The notes: a model not told the origin generated them from the sequence alone. A stretch of DNA of 64,000 nt from Caldilineaceae bacterium (GCA_020634755.1 JACKBC010000014.1:79059-143058); one strand, 5' to 3'. Positions 1-7,654 are shown, counted from the stretch's first letter. Numbers and translations are program-made.

Positions 1-89
1 GTGTGCGCCAGCTTGACGTAAGAGAGATAGATGCCAATAAACAGACCAATGACCAGCAGTGCGCCGGTAATCCAATCACGACGTTGCAT
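1..89 (-). CDS. VKOR-family disulfide-generating membrane protein (5' part only)
   Basis: Only the first 29 codons are in the window; the gene runs off the left edge. The peptide starts MQRRDWITGALLVIGLFIG and continues into IYLSYVKLAH, a hydrophobic first membrane helix ending in a Y-x-x-Y-V-K-like turn, as in vitamin K epoxide reductase homologues. Bacterial VKORs reoxidise DsbA-like proteins using quinone. An AAGGA Shine-Dalgarno lies about 7 bases before the ATG. It follows the DsbA-like selenoprotein gene on the same strand, which supports the call. The length of visible sequence is short, so the family assignment rests partly on context. Confidence 0.5.
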   Translation of the reverse strand, partial: MQRRDWITGALLVIGLFIGIYLSYVKLAH

Positions 90-164
90 GTGCGTTCCTT
101 CGGTTTCGGTTGCGTTTCCAAATCTCAACGTAGCTATTCACCCATCCCTGAACCGCACTGCCAG

Positions 165-259
165 TAAGTGAGCGCAGAGTGCGTCGCACGGTGTCGTATA
201 TCTTCATCCTCGCAGACGAGTTGTACACCGTGCGTCGCACTCAAAGCGACCTTACTTAA
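165..259. repeat. Palindromic repeat family G, copy 1
   Basis: Inverted arms carry GTGCGTCGCACGGTGT and ACACCGTGCGTCGCAC, and the similarity continues outward to TAAGT-type ends. It lies between the VKOR-like and DsbA-like genes. Other copies are near 23015, 38081, 38201 and 63844. Confidence 0.75.
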
Positions 260-305
260 TGGCAGTGTCCCAGGCCCTCCCCGGGTCGCTACATGTCGGC
301 AAGGT

Positions 306-1040
306 CTAATTTATTCCGGCGGCCGCCAATGCTGCATTAACCGCGCTAGAGAGCGCCGCATAATCCAGACTGTCTAACCGTTGCCCATCCACCAGTATGG
401 ACGGGGTTCCGGGCAACCCAAGCGCAATGGCCTCGTTTACGGATGCTTGAATCTCTTGGTTATGCGTTTGCTGGGTCATGCAGGTGGTAAACGCATTCTC
501 ATCCAGCGTAAACTCAGATGCCAGCGTACGCATATTTTCAATGGTGACCGCCGCCGCGCCTTGGGCAGAAATCTGCGCAAACAGCCGGTCGTGATAGGGC
601 CAAAATGCATTTTGGTCTGCGGCGCACTCGGCCGCATTAGCGGACATGACAGCTGGTTCTCCATGCATTTGCAGCGGGAAATGACGGAACTCTAATTTAA
701 CATTGCCATCTACGATAAAATCTCTAACTACTTGTGGTTCGACCTCACGGGCCCATTGTTGGCAGCCCGGTCACATAAAGTCTTCCCACACCTGAATGGT
801 CACCGGCGCCTCTGGGTTGCCCAAAATGCGACCGTTGATCCACTCGGTGGGTACATCGTTATATGCTTCTTGGGCCTCGCCCACAGTCACAACATTGTTT
901 GCCTGCCGAACGTTGAACCAGATGGCCAACCCAACCAGGCCAATGGCCGCCGCGGCGACTAGCCAGAGTACAATGTTTGAATTCTGAGCTGAACGTTTTG
1001 TGGGCGCCTTGCGGCCGGCGGCGCGCGCCTTTTTTGCCAT
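306..1040 (-). CDS. Membrane-anchored DsbA/thioredoxin-fold selenoprotein (UxxC active site)
   Basis: Reading through an in-frame TGA at 771-773 gives one 244-residue protein. Residues 1-21 are basic, 22-43 form a membrane anchor, and the thioredoxin-like domain follows. The active site reads D-F-M-U-P-G-C at about residues 87-93, with TGA in place of the first Cys of the CxxC motif of DsbA-type proteins (Thioredoxin_4 family). The downstream half keeps the family's helical insert and the cis-proline loop GTPSILVDG near the C-terminus, so it is not a decayed tail. A GAGG Shine-Dalgarno precedes the ATG. It lies 34 bases after the SelL-like gene and upstream of a VKOR-like gene. Likely role: extracytoplasmic thiol oxidation or isomerisation. 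A conventional annotation would split it into 771-1040 and 306-668. Confidence 0.85.
741..773 (-). promoter_or_regulatory. Sec UGA codon with candidate SECIS-like hairpin
   Basis: The TGA is at 771-773. On the minus strand CGGGCT at 769-764 pairs with GGCCCG at 753-748, with a 10-base loop. GACC at 772-769 can also pair with GGTC at 744-741. The hairpin begins right after the UGA and lacks a clear apical GG, so it is less canonical than the other two. Confidence 0.45.
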
Positions 1041-1074
1041 GAACTTACCTCATTATTTCAAATGGTTTTAATGG

Positions 1075-1626
1075 TTAACTTGATTTTAGTTTGTGCAGGG
1101 CAGACATTAGGGCGTCAATGGTCGGACGATCTGTGGGGTCGCGGCTGGCATACGCAAAGCGTATAATGCCATTGGCATCCACAATAAAATTACCGCCCAG
1201 TTGCTCGGTGTCGCCCCGGTTGCCCAACAGTTTTTGGCCGTGCAATACGGCATTGGCATAGTATAACAACGTCCGTGGACCCCAAGAGCGCCAAAAGGAA
1301 CTCTCCAGGCCATACGCTGCGTAGGAACTCTTTGCCGGATCTAGCAGCACGGGAAATGGCGCATTGGTCTCTTGCAACCACATGCGCGCCCAATATTCAG
1401 CGCCAAAGGAGATGGCAACCACATTGACATCCAGTGCCTCTAATTCTGCTTGGAGTGGCACAACCTGCGCCACATGTTCTCGTCACGGTATTCAGGCGAG
1501 ATGACGCAAAAAGATGAGCAGCGCGTGACGACCATTTCCCCACATTGTGGCTAATGAAACCGGCGCTCCCTCCACATCCTTTAGGATCAACTCGGGCGCC
1601 ACATCGCCGATTCTCACTCTTGCCAT
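1075..1626 (-). CDS. SelL-like peroxiredoxin-fold selenoprotein with UxxU motif
   Basis: Joining the frame across two in-frame TGA codons (1492-1494 and 1483-1485) gives 183 residues. The sequence runs F-L-R-H-L-A-U-I-P-U-R-E-H-V, where AhpC/TSA-like (PRXL2-type) proteins have FLRHxxCxxC. Both catalytic cysteines are therefore selenocysteines, at about residues 45 and 48. A UxxU pair able to form a diselenide is the known hallmark of the SelL family. Downstream the Prx-like fold continues (ISFGAE, FIVDANGIIRF). The start at 1626 (MARVRIGDVAP) is preferred because it opens the redoxin domain and has GGGAAGG upstream; an ATG at 1656 is possible. It is first in an apparent operon with the UxxC DsbA-like gene. 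Conventional gene calling would break it in two. Confidence 0.85.
1455..1494 (-). promoter_or_regulatory. Two Sec UGA codons and bacterial SECIS hairpin
   Basis: Nine bases after the second UGA (1485-1483), GTGGCGC at 1473-1467 pairs with GTGCCAC at 1461-1455 (7 bp including one G-U) around a five-base loop AGGTT. A short stem about 10 bases past the UGA with an apical GG is the classic bacterial SECIS form recognised by SelB. One hairpin would have to serve both UGAs, which lie nine bases apart. Confidence 0.75.
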
Positions 1627-1660
1627 TGCATTCGCCTTCCCATCATATACCTTCATACGC

Positions 1661-1748
1661 AGTAGCGCGCAACGGCAAGACATAAGGCCGGATTCCCCAA
1701 TCGAGACCGACGCCTGAATTGCCAACACCGTTGCGCTGTCCTGATAAT
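1661..1748. repeat. Interspersed repeat family B, copy 1
   Basis: The right end reads TTGCCAACACCGTTGCGCTG and the left end GCGCAACGGCAAGA, giving imperfect inverted ends around a middle segment with ATAAGGCCGGA. It matches the element at 3849 closely. Confidence 0.7.
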
Positions 1749-2004
1749 CGTACAACAGAGTGCATCGACTCATAATCATGCCCGATCTATGGCAAGTGTG
1801 CAAATTGTTGCATTGAATCAAAAACTAATTTAGATCGGCTATTAGGGCCAGAGCGTACCATAAAAAAGCAGGGCTAAAACCCGCGGCTGACACGGAAAAG
1901 CGGTCTCAACCGCTTGCCATGTAGCCGCAGCGGCGGCTTTTCATTGTGAGCGGCCGGATTTATCCGTTGCGATTACGAAGTTCGCGATTGCCCTAGATCG
2001 GCTA
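1749..2004. other. Gene-free stretch with hairpin-rich repeat
   Basis: No supported gene is seen from 1627 to 2137. Around 1868-1945 there is a hairpin-rich segment (GGGCTAAAACCCGCGGCT, then AAGCGGTCTCAACCGCTT). The phrase GATCGGCTATT occurs twice, near 1833 and 1997. Confidence 0.5.
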
Positions 2005-2033
2005 TTGACAATTATCAAAATCTATGCCATACT
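2005..2033 (+). promoter_or_regulatory. Candidate sigma-70 type promoter
   Basis: TTGACA at 2005-2010 is followed after 17 bases by CATACT at 2028-2033. A second AT-rich TATAAT box lies at 2138-2143, just before the leader unit. Either could drive the small RNA or leader at 2150-2303. Confidence 0.45.
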
Positions 2034-2174
2034 ATGCACAGCTGGGCGAGATTCAGCACATGAATGCGGATCGCTAGCCACAGAATCTTTCACGACAATA
2101 CTGTGTTTGAAATGATACTGTGCGCAGACGCCGAGCCTATAATCGCTATCCTAATAAAAAAGGAGGTGATGCAA

Positions 2175-2228
2175 ATGGATCATAGTACCAGTACACGTCC
2201 GGCAGCATCACCTCTGAGCAGCTTCTAA
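2175..2228 (+). CDS. 17-residue leader peptide or small protein
   Basis: ATG to TAA encodes MDHSTSTRPAASPLSSF. The start has a near-perfect Shine-Dalgarno (GGAGGTGAT) at 8-base spacing, much stronger than those of neighbouring genes. The coding region overlaps both competing stems of the structured RNA, so translation should affect folding. There is no run of one amino acid pointing to a specific starvation signal; Ser is the most frequent residue (5 of 17). No homologue is recognised. Confidence 0.45.
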   Translation: MDHSTSTRPAASPLSSF

Positions 2229-2271
2229 CCAATCTGCTCAAAAAGAGATGCTGCCGGACATCAATCAAAAG

Positions 2272-2299
2272 GGCCTCTACTCGTTGTAGAGGCCTTTTT
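2272..2299 (+). terminator. Intrinsic terminator
   Basis: GGCCTCTAC (2272-2280), loop TCGTT, GTAGAGGCC (2286-2294), then TTTTT. It ends the leader unit 36 bases before the HAD gene. Confidence 0.85.
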
Positions 2300-2334
2300 G
2301 CTTTCTGCACCAGAATGGAAAATGGGGATGAGCT

Positions 2335-2940
2335 GTGAAGGTAATTATTTTTGATTTAGGACGTGTGCTGGTCGATTATGATCATGCACAGACATTGGCT
2401 GGGATGGCGGCCATAAGCCAAGTGGCCAGTGATGAAATTCGCTCTCTCACGGCTGGTGACATTGGCCAAAAGTTTGGGGTAGGCGAGATGAGCGCACGCG
2501 AATTTCATGCGTATCTCGTAGCGCAGGCCGGCATGGATGCTAGCTTTGAAGCGTTTATTGACGCATATGCCGCCGGCCTGGCGCGCAATGAAATCGCGCT
2601 GCTTTATGGGCGTTTGCTGCGCTTGCGGCCACACCATAAAATTGGCGTTTTGAGTAATACAAATGAGGCCCATGTGCTTTGGCTGCGTCAACATCTGCCC
2701 GAGCTGGATGAATTTGACAGCGTGATCATGAGTAATGAAGTGGGGTTGGCCAAACCGGATGCGGCTATTTACGAGTTGGCGCTGGCCCAGCTGGGCGCAG
2801 AGGCAAAACAGGCCATCTTTATTGACGACTTGTCTGAAAATGTGCGCAGCGCTCAAGCGCTCGGGCTGGCCGGCATTGTGCATGAAAACTGGCGCAAAAC
2901 CACATCCCAATTAGAAAAGTGGCTGATGAGCCCGGCATGA
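2335..2940 (+). CDS. HAD-superfamily hydrolase
   Basis: The 201-residue protein starts from GTG with MKVIIFDLGRVLVDYDH, carrying HAD motif I with D-L-G in place of D-x-D. Motif II is the Ser of VLSNTNEAH near residue 103, and motifs III/IV are GLAKPDAAIYE and IFIDDLSENV. The pattern fits the YihX-like group of phosphatases (HAD-like, subfamily IA variant 3). The substrate is not evident. The stop overlaps the start of the next gene (ATGA), so the two are probably translated together. Confidence 0.8.
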   Translation: MKVIIFDLGRVLVDYDHAQTLAGMAAISQVASDEIRSLTAGDIGQKFGVGEMSAREFHAYLVAQAGMDASFEAFIDAYAAGLARNEIALLYGRLLRLRPHHKIGVLSNTNEAHVLWLRQHLPELDEFDSVIMSNEVGLAKPDAAIYELALAQLGAEAKQAIFIDDLSENVRSAQALGLAGIVHENWRKTTSQLEKWLMSPA

Positions 2941-3815
2941 ACGTGGATACGACGCCGCGCCCGGCCAGCGGCGCGCTGACCAAAACCGGCGGCTTTTTGG
3001 CTGGCTTTACCCACACGCTGCAACCTTATATTGGCTGCCAATTCGGCTGCGAATATTGTTATGTCAAAGGGCTGAGCGTTCATCGGTTTCACCAGCCGGC
3101 ACTGGCGTGGGGGCAATATGCGCATCCGCGCGTGGGCATTGCCGAAAAGTTGGGCAAAGAGTTGGCGCGCTATGCGGCCAAAGGCGAACTGGAGCAACTT
3201 TCGATCTTTATGTCGAGCGCCACCGATCCCTATCAGGGCTTGGAGCGTCGCTGGCGCTTGAGCCGTGCCTGCTTGGACCGCTTCTTGGAGATGCCACCTG
3301 GTTTGCTCGTATTGCAAACGCGTTCTCCCTTTGTGCAGGATGATTTGGCGCGGCTGGCGGCATTGGGGTCGCGTGGTTGGCTCAACTTTACGTTGGAAAC
3401 CGATCTAGACGATGTGCGGCGCGCCGTAACGCCCCGTTGTCCGGCGATTGCCCAGCGTGTGGAGACAATCCGTCGAGCGCGTCAGGCGGGGCTCAATGTC
3501 CAAGTGACTGTCAGTCCGTGCCTGCCCTATTCTAGCCCGGCCCAATTTGGGGCGCTGCTCTTGTCATTGGGACAGCGGGTTATTGTGGACAGCTATACAA
3601 GTGGCGACGGATTGCAGGGCAAGCGGACCGCCGCCACCGCGATTCCCGCCCTGTATGAATCACAAGCGTGGGGGAACTGGCGTTCTGAAGATGCTGCGTG
3701 CGCGCTCCATGCATGGCTGACTAGCCGGGCGGGAGAGCGTATTGGCTGGTCGCAGGCGGGCTTTACCAAGCTTGTAGCGGCAAAATGGCCCAACGGGCAC
3801 AATAACCGTCAATAA
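2937..3815 (+). CDS. SPL-like radical SAM protein (COG1533 type)
   Basis: The preferred start is the ATG at 2937, which overlaps the HAD stop by four bases and gives 292 residues. The iron-sulfur motif is C-Q-F-G-C-E-Y-C-Y-V, a C-x3-C-x2-C cluster typical of radical SAM enzymes, near residue 35. Following segments (MSSATDPYQGLE, TRSP, NFTLETD) match the spore-photoproduct-lyase-like group found in non-sporulating bacteria, whose substrates are mostly unknown. A role in DNA or nucleotide repair can only be guessed. Confidence 0.75.
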   Translation: MNVDTTPRPASGALTKTGGFLAGFTHTLQPYIGCQFGCEYCYVKGLSVHRFHQPALAWGQYAHPRVGIAEKLGKELARYAAKGELEQLSIFMSSATDPYQGLERRWRLSRACLDRFLEMPPGLLVLQTRSPFVQDDLARLAALGSRGWLNFTLETDLDDVRRAVTPRCPAIAQRVETIRRARQAGLNVQVTVSPCLPYSSPAQFGALLLSLGQRVIVDSYTSGDGLQGKRTAATAIPALYESQAWGNWRSEDAACALHAWLTSRAGERIGWSQAGFTKLVAAKWPNGHNNRQ

Positions 3816-3848
3816 ACTTTCTCAAAGATGCTTGATAGATAATTATCT

Positions 3849-3934
3849 GTAGACCGCAACGACAAAAGATAAGGCCGGAATTACCAATCAAGATCGATGC
3901 CTGTATCGCCAACACCGTTGCGGTGGACTAATAA
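3849..3934. repeat. Interspersed repeat family B, copy 2
   Basis: The ends are TAGACCGCAACGAC and CACCGTTGCGGTGGACTA, with ATAAGGCCGGAATTACCAAT inside, very similar to the copy at 1661. Confidence 0.75.
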
Positions 3935-3953
3935 CGTACTAACTAGTCGACAA

Positions 3954-3994
3954 AAAAAAGAGGGGATGCGACCACGTCGCATCCCCTCTTTTTT
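3954..3994. terminator. Bidirectional intrinsic terminator
   Basis: A perfect 19-bp stem has arms of A-run plus GAGGGGATGCGAC (3954-3972) and its complement ending in a T-run (3976-3994), with a 3-base loop. A-run and T-run make it work on both strands, ending the cold-shock gene and the SPL-like gene. Confidence 0.9.
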
Positions 3995-4003
3995 GCTATT
4001 GAG

Positions 4004-4216
4004 TTAGATCTTCTGCACGTTGGCAGCGGCGGGACCCTTCTGGCCCTGCTCGACAGTGAATTCAACGCGATCGCCTTCGGTCAGGCTGCGGAATCCATCG
4101 GCCACGATGGCAGAATGATGCACAAAGACGTCTTTAGAGCCCGATTCGGGTGTAATAAAGCCGAAACCTTTTTGATCGTTGAACCACTTAACGGTTCCTT
4201 TTACTCGTTCGCTCAT
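4004..4216 (-). CDS. Cold-shock domain protein
   Basis: The 70-residue protein reads MSERVKGTVKWFNDQKGFGF, with both RNA-binding motifs: KGFGFITPE (RNP1) and VFVHHSAI (RNP2). This is a complete CspA-type OB-fold RNA chaperone. The start at 4216 has AGGGAG upstream and matches the family N-terminus; the frame is open to 4399, but that part is untranslated leader. The gene ends at a strong terminator. The long structured leader is typical of cold-shock mRNAs. Confidence 0.93.
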   Translation of the reverse strand: MSERVKGTVKWFNDQKGFGFITPESGSKDVFVHHSAIVADGFRSLTEGDRVEFTVEQGQKGPAAANVQKI

Positions 4217-4321
4217 TGTTGGAAAACTCCCTTTTGGATGAAAAGATGCTGCCGCTGTTATTGGTGTGATAAAAGTGGCCAGCGATAGTAGATTCGTACA
4301 AAACGCGGTCGTTCCCAACAA

Positions 4322-4371
4322 AATAAAAACAGGCGCCCAGACTGGTAAGTCCGAGTTGCCTGTTTTGTCAC
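4322..4371 (-). promoter_or_regulatory. Terminator-like hairpin in the cold-shock gene leader
   Basis: On the minus strand AAAACAGGC pairs with GCCTGTTTT, followed by TATTTTG, with a second small stem (GACT/AGTC) inside. It lies about 110 bases before the cold-shock start codon. It could be the terminator of an upstream transcript or a conditional element in the leader. Confidence 0.45.
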
Positions 4372-4481
4372 TCGTAAAAGAACTTACTGCATCTTGCAAG
4401 ATACCATCTTAGCATAGGCAAAATTCATTGTCAAATTTCGATGTAATAAAACAGTATATTTCTGTTACCGCATGATCATTT

Positions 4482-5258
4482 TTACTGATTGCACACGTCA
4501 AACGCGCTGCGCAGGGCGGCCAGCGTATCCCCTAGGGGCCGAAACTCATGGCCAACGTATAAGTCATAGCCAGTTTGGGCAATGGCTTTGCAGATGCCCG
4601 CATAGTTCATCTCTTGCGTATCGTCTAAATCGTTGCGACCTGGATTGCCCGCCGTGTGAAAGTGCCCGATCCACTTGATGTTCTCACGAATCGTGCGAAT
4701 CACATCACCTTCCATAATCTGCATATGGTAAATATCATAGAGCAGCTTGACGCGCGGACTATTGACCTTTTCACAGACGGCCACGCCCCAAGCCGTGTGA
4801 TCGCACTGGTATCCAGGGTGATCGACTTTGGAGTTGAGCAGCTCAATGTTGAGATTTACCCCTTTTTGCTCGGCATAGGGCGCAATGAGACGCAGCCCAT
4901 CAGCCGTGGCGTCAATGGCCTCAATTTCGCTCATGTGGGGCTGGCGATTGCCGCTGAAGCAGATCACGCCCGGAATGCCGTGATGCGCGGCAATGTCAAT
5001 GCTTGTGCGCAGTTCCGCCTCAATGCGTGCGTGGTTGCTACGTTTGTTGAGGCCATCTGGCAGTGATGCGTGGCCCACCATGCTGGCCACAGTTAAATTG
5101 TGACGGCGCGCGGTGGCCACAACCTCCTCAAAATCTTCACCGCGACCCCATAGCTCAATGGCGGCATAGCCAATTTCGGCGGCTGTGGCAGCTACTGTGT
5201 CCAGCGTAATGCCAGGTCGTTGGAACATTGGATAACAGATCGATTGTTTGATGGGCAT
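4482..5258 (-). CDS. hyi: Hydroxypyruvate isomerase-like TIM-barrel protein
   Basis: The 258-residue protein has the Hyi landmarks KLLYDIYHMQIMEGD, GHFHTAGNPGR and TQEMNY, with metal-binding Glu/His/Asp residues typical of the xylose-isomerase-like barrel. Hyi converts hydroxypyruvate and tartronate semialdehyde. Neighbours do not include glyoxylate carboligase, so the exact substrate is open. Upstream the sequence TATATCGGGTTCCTT occurs twice in tandem (about 5260-5290). Confidence 0.75.
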   Translation of the reverse strand: MPIKQSICYPMFQRPGITLDTVAATAAEIGYAAIELWGRGEDFEEVVATARRHNLTVASMVGHASLPDGLNKRSNHARIEAELRTSIDIAAHHGIPGVICFSGNRQPHMSEIEAIDATADGLRLIAPYAEQKGVNLNIELLNSKVDHPGYQCDHTAWGVAVCEKVNSPRVKLLYDIYHMQIMEGDVIRTIRENIKWIGHFHTAGNPGRNDLDDTQEMNYAGICKAIAQTGYDLYVGHEFRPLGDTLAALRSAFDVCNQ

Positions 5259-5297
5259 AATATATCGGGTTCCTTATATATCGGGTTCCTTCTTTGG

Positions 5298-5377
5298 GAC
5301 TTACGCAAGCCTGGCGGCAAAATCGTCAGGTCAGCTATGTTGTGCACTCATGTCGCTCTACGAGCGCTGCGTAAGTC
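5298..5377. repeat. Interspersed repeat family A, copy 1
   Basis: The 80-bp element has perfect 10-bp inverted ends, GACTTACGCA and TGCGTAAGTC. It shares the inner phrase GGTCAGCTATGTT with the copy at 33042. Confidence 0.8.
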
Positions 5378-5420
5378 ATGCTTTTGGGATGTTCACAACT
5401 TGCTTTATTCCTCCACAACT

Positions 5421-6248
5421 TTATTCCTCCACAACGTGGACAAACCCCGGGCCGCCCAGGTACAGCCCACCATCCACATTGACGCATAGGTCATCGGCAT
5501 AAATATGCGCCTGGATGATCTGCTGTGGTTGCTGTTGGGTCATGTACGGAATGGGCGTGTGGCCGTGGATAATTTGGGTGGCTAGCCGGCTTTGGCGCTC
5601 TGGGCCGCTGTAAATGCGCAGGAAAATTTGGGCGCGCTCCACATGGTTCATGGGGACTTCGGCCATGATTTGGCCGCGCACAAAGGCCAATCGTTCGGTA
5701 AAGGCCACCAGCAGCTGGTCCCATTCATATTCGTTGCTGCTTTGCAACACTTGGCCAATGTGCCGGTTCACTTCCTCGATTGAGCGCCCGTAGCCGATAT
5801 AAAAAAGTGCATCCGCATGCATGAGCAGCCGATCTTCCACCTGCACCATGGCCGGCAAATTGGAGAGCCATTCTACATGCGCGGCGGTAAGGCGCTCCAA
5901 ATCGCTCACCTGGCCGCCATTGTAGTGCCAGTCTCCCCAAAAGCTGCCGCCCGGTCCATCGGTTTCCTGCATGCCAAAACGGTGAGCAGCCAACAATAGC
6001 GGCTCGTGGTTGCCCATGAGCGCCACCACCTGACCGCCGGCCAACTCGGCTTCGCGCTGCAAGCGCATAACCAGATCGATGCACTCAATTCCCTGCGGGC
6101 CGCGATCGCAGAAATCGCCCATAAAGCAGAGCGTGGCATCGCCAGCCGCCCAATGCAGATCAGCATCGACAAGATTGGCGGCGCGCAGAAGATTCATCAA
6201 TCGCGTGTAATGGCCGTGGAGGTCTCCAATTACATAAAAAGGCTGCAC
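5421..6248 (-). CDS. PPP-family metallophosphoesterase
   Basis: The 275-residue protein carries the full set of calcineurin-like/PPP metal motifs: GDLHGH near residue 8, GDFCDRG near 44, GNHE near 78, a later H-A-D and HGHTP near 228. This is the layout of bacterial protein-serine/threonine phosphatases and of symmetrical diadenosine tetraphosphatase-like enzymes; the sequence does not decide between them. The last 16 bases, with the TAA stop (TTGTGGAGGAATAAAG), are repeated just downstream, leaving a duplicated gene end. Confidence 0.8.
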   Translation of the reverse strand: MQPFYVIGDLHGHYTRLMNLLRAANLVDADLHWAAGDATLCFMGDFCDRGPQGIECIDLVMRLQREAELAGGQVVALMGNHEPLLLAAHRFGMQETDGPGGSFWGDWHYNGGQVSDLERLTAAHVEWLSNLPAMVQVEDRLLMHADALFYIGYGRSIEEVNRHIGQVLQSSNEYEWDQLLVAFTERLAFVRGQIMAEVPMNHVERAQIFLRIYSGPERQSRLATQIIHGHTPIPYMTQQQPQQIIQAHIYADDLCVNVDGGLYLGGPGFVHVVEE

Positions 6249-6293
6249 GAAAATATTTCCTCAGGTTGGTGTTTGGAAACTATCATTGCTTGG

Positions 6294-7448
6294 CTAGGTT
6301 GTAAGCTGAACGGGGGCCGACATGGCCTCTTCAAGGTCGGCGATTAGATCATCTATGTGTTCCAGGCCCACCGAAACACGCAGCAGATTATCTGGCGTTT
6401 TGGTGTTTGGCCCCTCAACAGTGGCGCGGTGTTCAATCAGACTTTCGACACCGCCCAAGCTGGTGGCCTGTGTAAAGAGTTTGGTGCGCCCGGCCAGCGC
6501 CTGGGCATTCTGTTTGCCCGTGTGCAGTTCATCCGGGCACAGCTGGAAGGACAACATGCCGCCAAAATCGCTCATTTGACGTTTGGCAATTTCATGCCCC
6601 GGATGTTCTTCCAGCCCCGGATAGTGAACCTGGCACACTTTGGGATGTTGCTGCAAATAGCGGGCCAGCTTCATGGCATTGGCGCAGTGACCCCGCATGC
6701 GGTAGGGCAACGTGCGGATGCCGCGCAAGAGCAGCCAGCAATCAAACGGCGAAGGTACGGCGCCGCCCGCCTTTTGGATCGTCTGAATACGGTGGAAGAA
6801 CTCATCGTGCTCACGCGCAATCACGGCGCCGCCCAGCAGATCGCTGTGGCCGCCTAGATATTTGGTGGTGGCGTGGACGGCCAGATCTGCACCCAGCTCC
6901 AGCGTACGTTGCAAAATTGGCGTGGGCCACGTGGCATCACAGGCGCAAATGGCGCCGGCGGCGTGGGCAATTTCGGCCACTGCTGCCACATCGGTAATTT
7001 TGAGCAGCGGGTTGGAAGGCGTCTCGATCCAGATGAGCTTGGTGGCTGGACGCACGGCGGCTCGCACTGCGTCCAGATTGGTCATATCTACCTGCGTATA
7101 GGCCAGACCCCACGGCGCAAAAAGCTCATCGACCATCTTGCGCGTGCCAAAGTAAATATCATCGGGCATAATGGCGTGGTCACCGGGGCGCAACGCTTGA
7201 AAGACGCTCATAATGGCCGCCATACCCGAGGCAAAGGCCGAGGCGCACTTGCCGCCTTCCAGCGCACAAAGCGTGTTTTCCAGCGCCTGCCGCGTTGGGT
7301 TTTCAGAGCGAATGTAGGTATACCCATGGGGATACGTGCCGTCGGCGCTGCGTTGAAACGTGGTGGAAAGGTGCAGCGGCGGCATGACCGCGCCGGTGGT
7401 CGGGTCGATCTGCGCCCCGGCATGAATGGCAATAGTTTCAATATTCAT
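6294..7448 (-). CDS. Transsulfuration-type PLP enzyme (cystathionine gamma-synthase/lyase family)
   Basis: The 384-residue protein starts at MNIETIAIHAG; the upstream open frame to 7544 is unlikely to be coding. The PLP lysine lies in HATTKYLGGHSDLLGG, and ASGMAAIMSV and IETPSNPLLKI are family landmarks of Cys/Met metabolism enzymes. Cystathionine gamma-synthase or beta/gamma-lyase activity is likely but cannot be told apart here. A paralogue is encoded at 38307-39554. It is divergent from the CBS-domain gene. Confidence 0.85.
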   Translation of the reverse strand: MNIETIAIHAGAQIDPTTGAVMPPLHLSTTFQRSADGTYPHGYTYIRSENPTRQALENTLCALEGGKCASAFASGMAAIMSVFQALRPGDHAIMPDDIYFGTRKMVDELFAPWGLAYTQVDMTNLDAVRAAVRPATKLIWIETPSNPLLKITDVAAVAEIAHAAGAICACDATWPTPILQRTLELGADLAVHATTKYLGGHSDLLGGAVIAREHDEFFHRIQTIQKAGGAVPSPFDCWLLLRGIRTLPYRMRGHCANAMKLARYLQQHPKVCQVHYPGLEEHPGHEIAKRQMSDFGGMLSFQLCPDELHTGKQNAQALAGRTKLFTQATSLGGVESLIEHRATVEGPNTKTPDNLLRVSVGLEHIDDLIADLEEAMSAPVQLTT

Positions 7449-7654
7449 GGGGTATTGTATCTTTCGAATATAGGTTTGGCTTTGATATACATACAATAAA
7501 TGATAGTTACACAAGATCCCGTTGAGCCAGTAGGATTTAGGCAAGCCTGGAATAAACGTTTAACAGTTACCTGAAATTGTAACTGCGGCCCAATGGTGTG
7601 TCAAAATACTCTGTGCAAAGTCGACCTACAGCAGGAGATATGTCAGTGGAAATA

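Larger units (their letters stand above)
2138..2303 (+). ncRNA. Structured leader or small RNA with mutually exclusive hairpins
   Basis: A TATAAT box at 2138-2143 precedes an unusually perfect Shine-Dalgarno, AAGGAGGTGAT, at 2160-2170. GAGGTGATGC (2163-2172) is exactly complementary to GCATCACCTC (2205-2214), which would hide the ribosome site. GTCCGGCAGCATC (2197-2209) is also exactly complementary to GATGCTGCCGGAC (2247-2259). The two pairings share 2205-2209 and cannot coexist. TGAGCAG (2215-2221) pairs with CTGCTCA (2234-2240) inside the second. An intrinsic terminator ends the unit. The layout resembles an attenuator or a self-controlled small mRNA; no known riboswitch class is recognised. 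Confidence 0.55.

Noticed and set aside
165..259. Family G palindrome as an integron attC site
   Set aside because: There is no integrase or cassette order, and copies are scattered between unrelated genes.
771..1494. In-frame TGAs as signs of a recoded genetic code (TGA for Trp or Gly)
   Set aside because: TGA is a normal stop elsewhere (ATGA and GTGA overlaps at 2937, 55959, 58762, 61594, 62145), and the in-frame TGAs fall only on redox cysteine sites.
771..1494. In-frame TGAs as simple pseudogene mutations
   Set aside because: Frames beyond the TGAs keep family motifs with no other damage, and two sites have hairpins at SECIS spacing.
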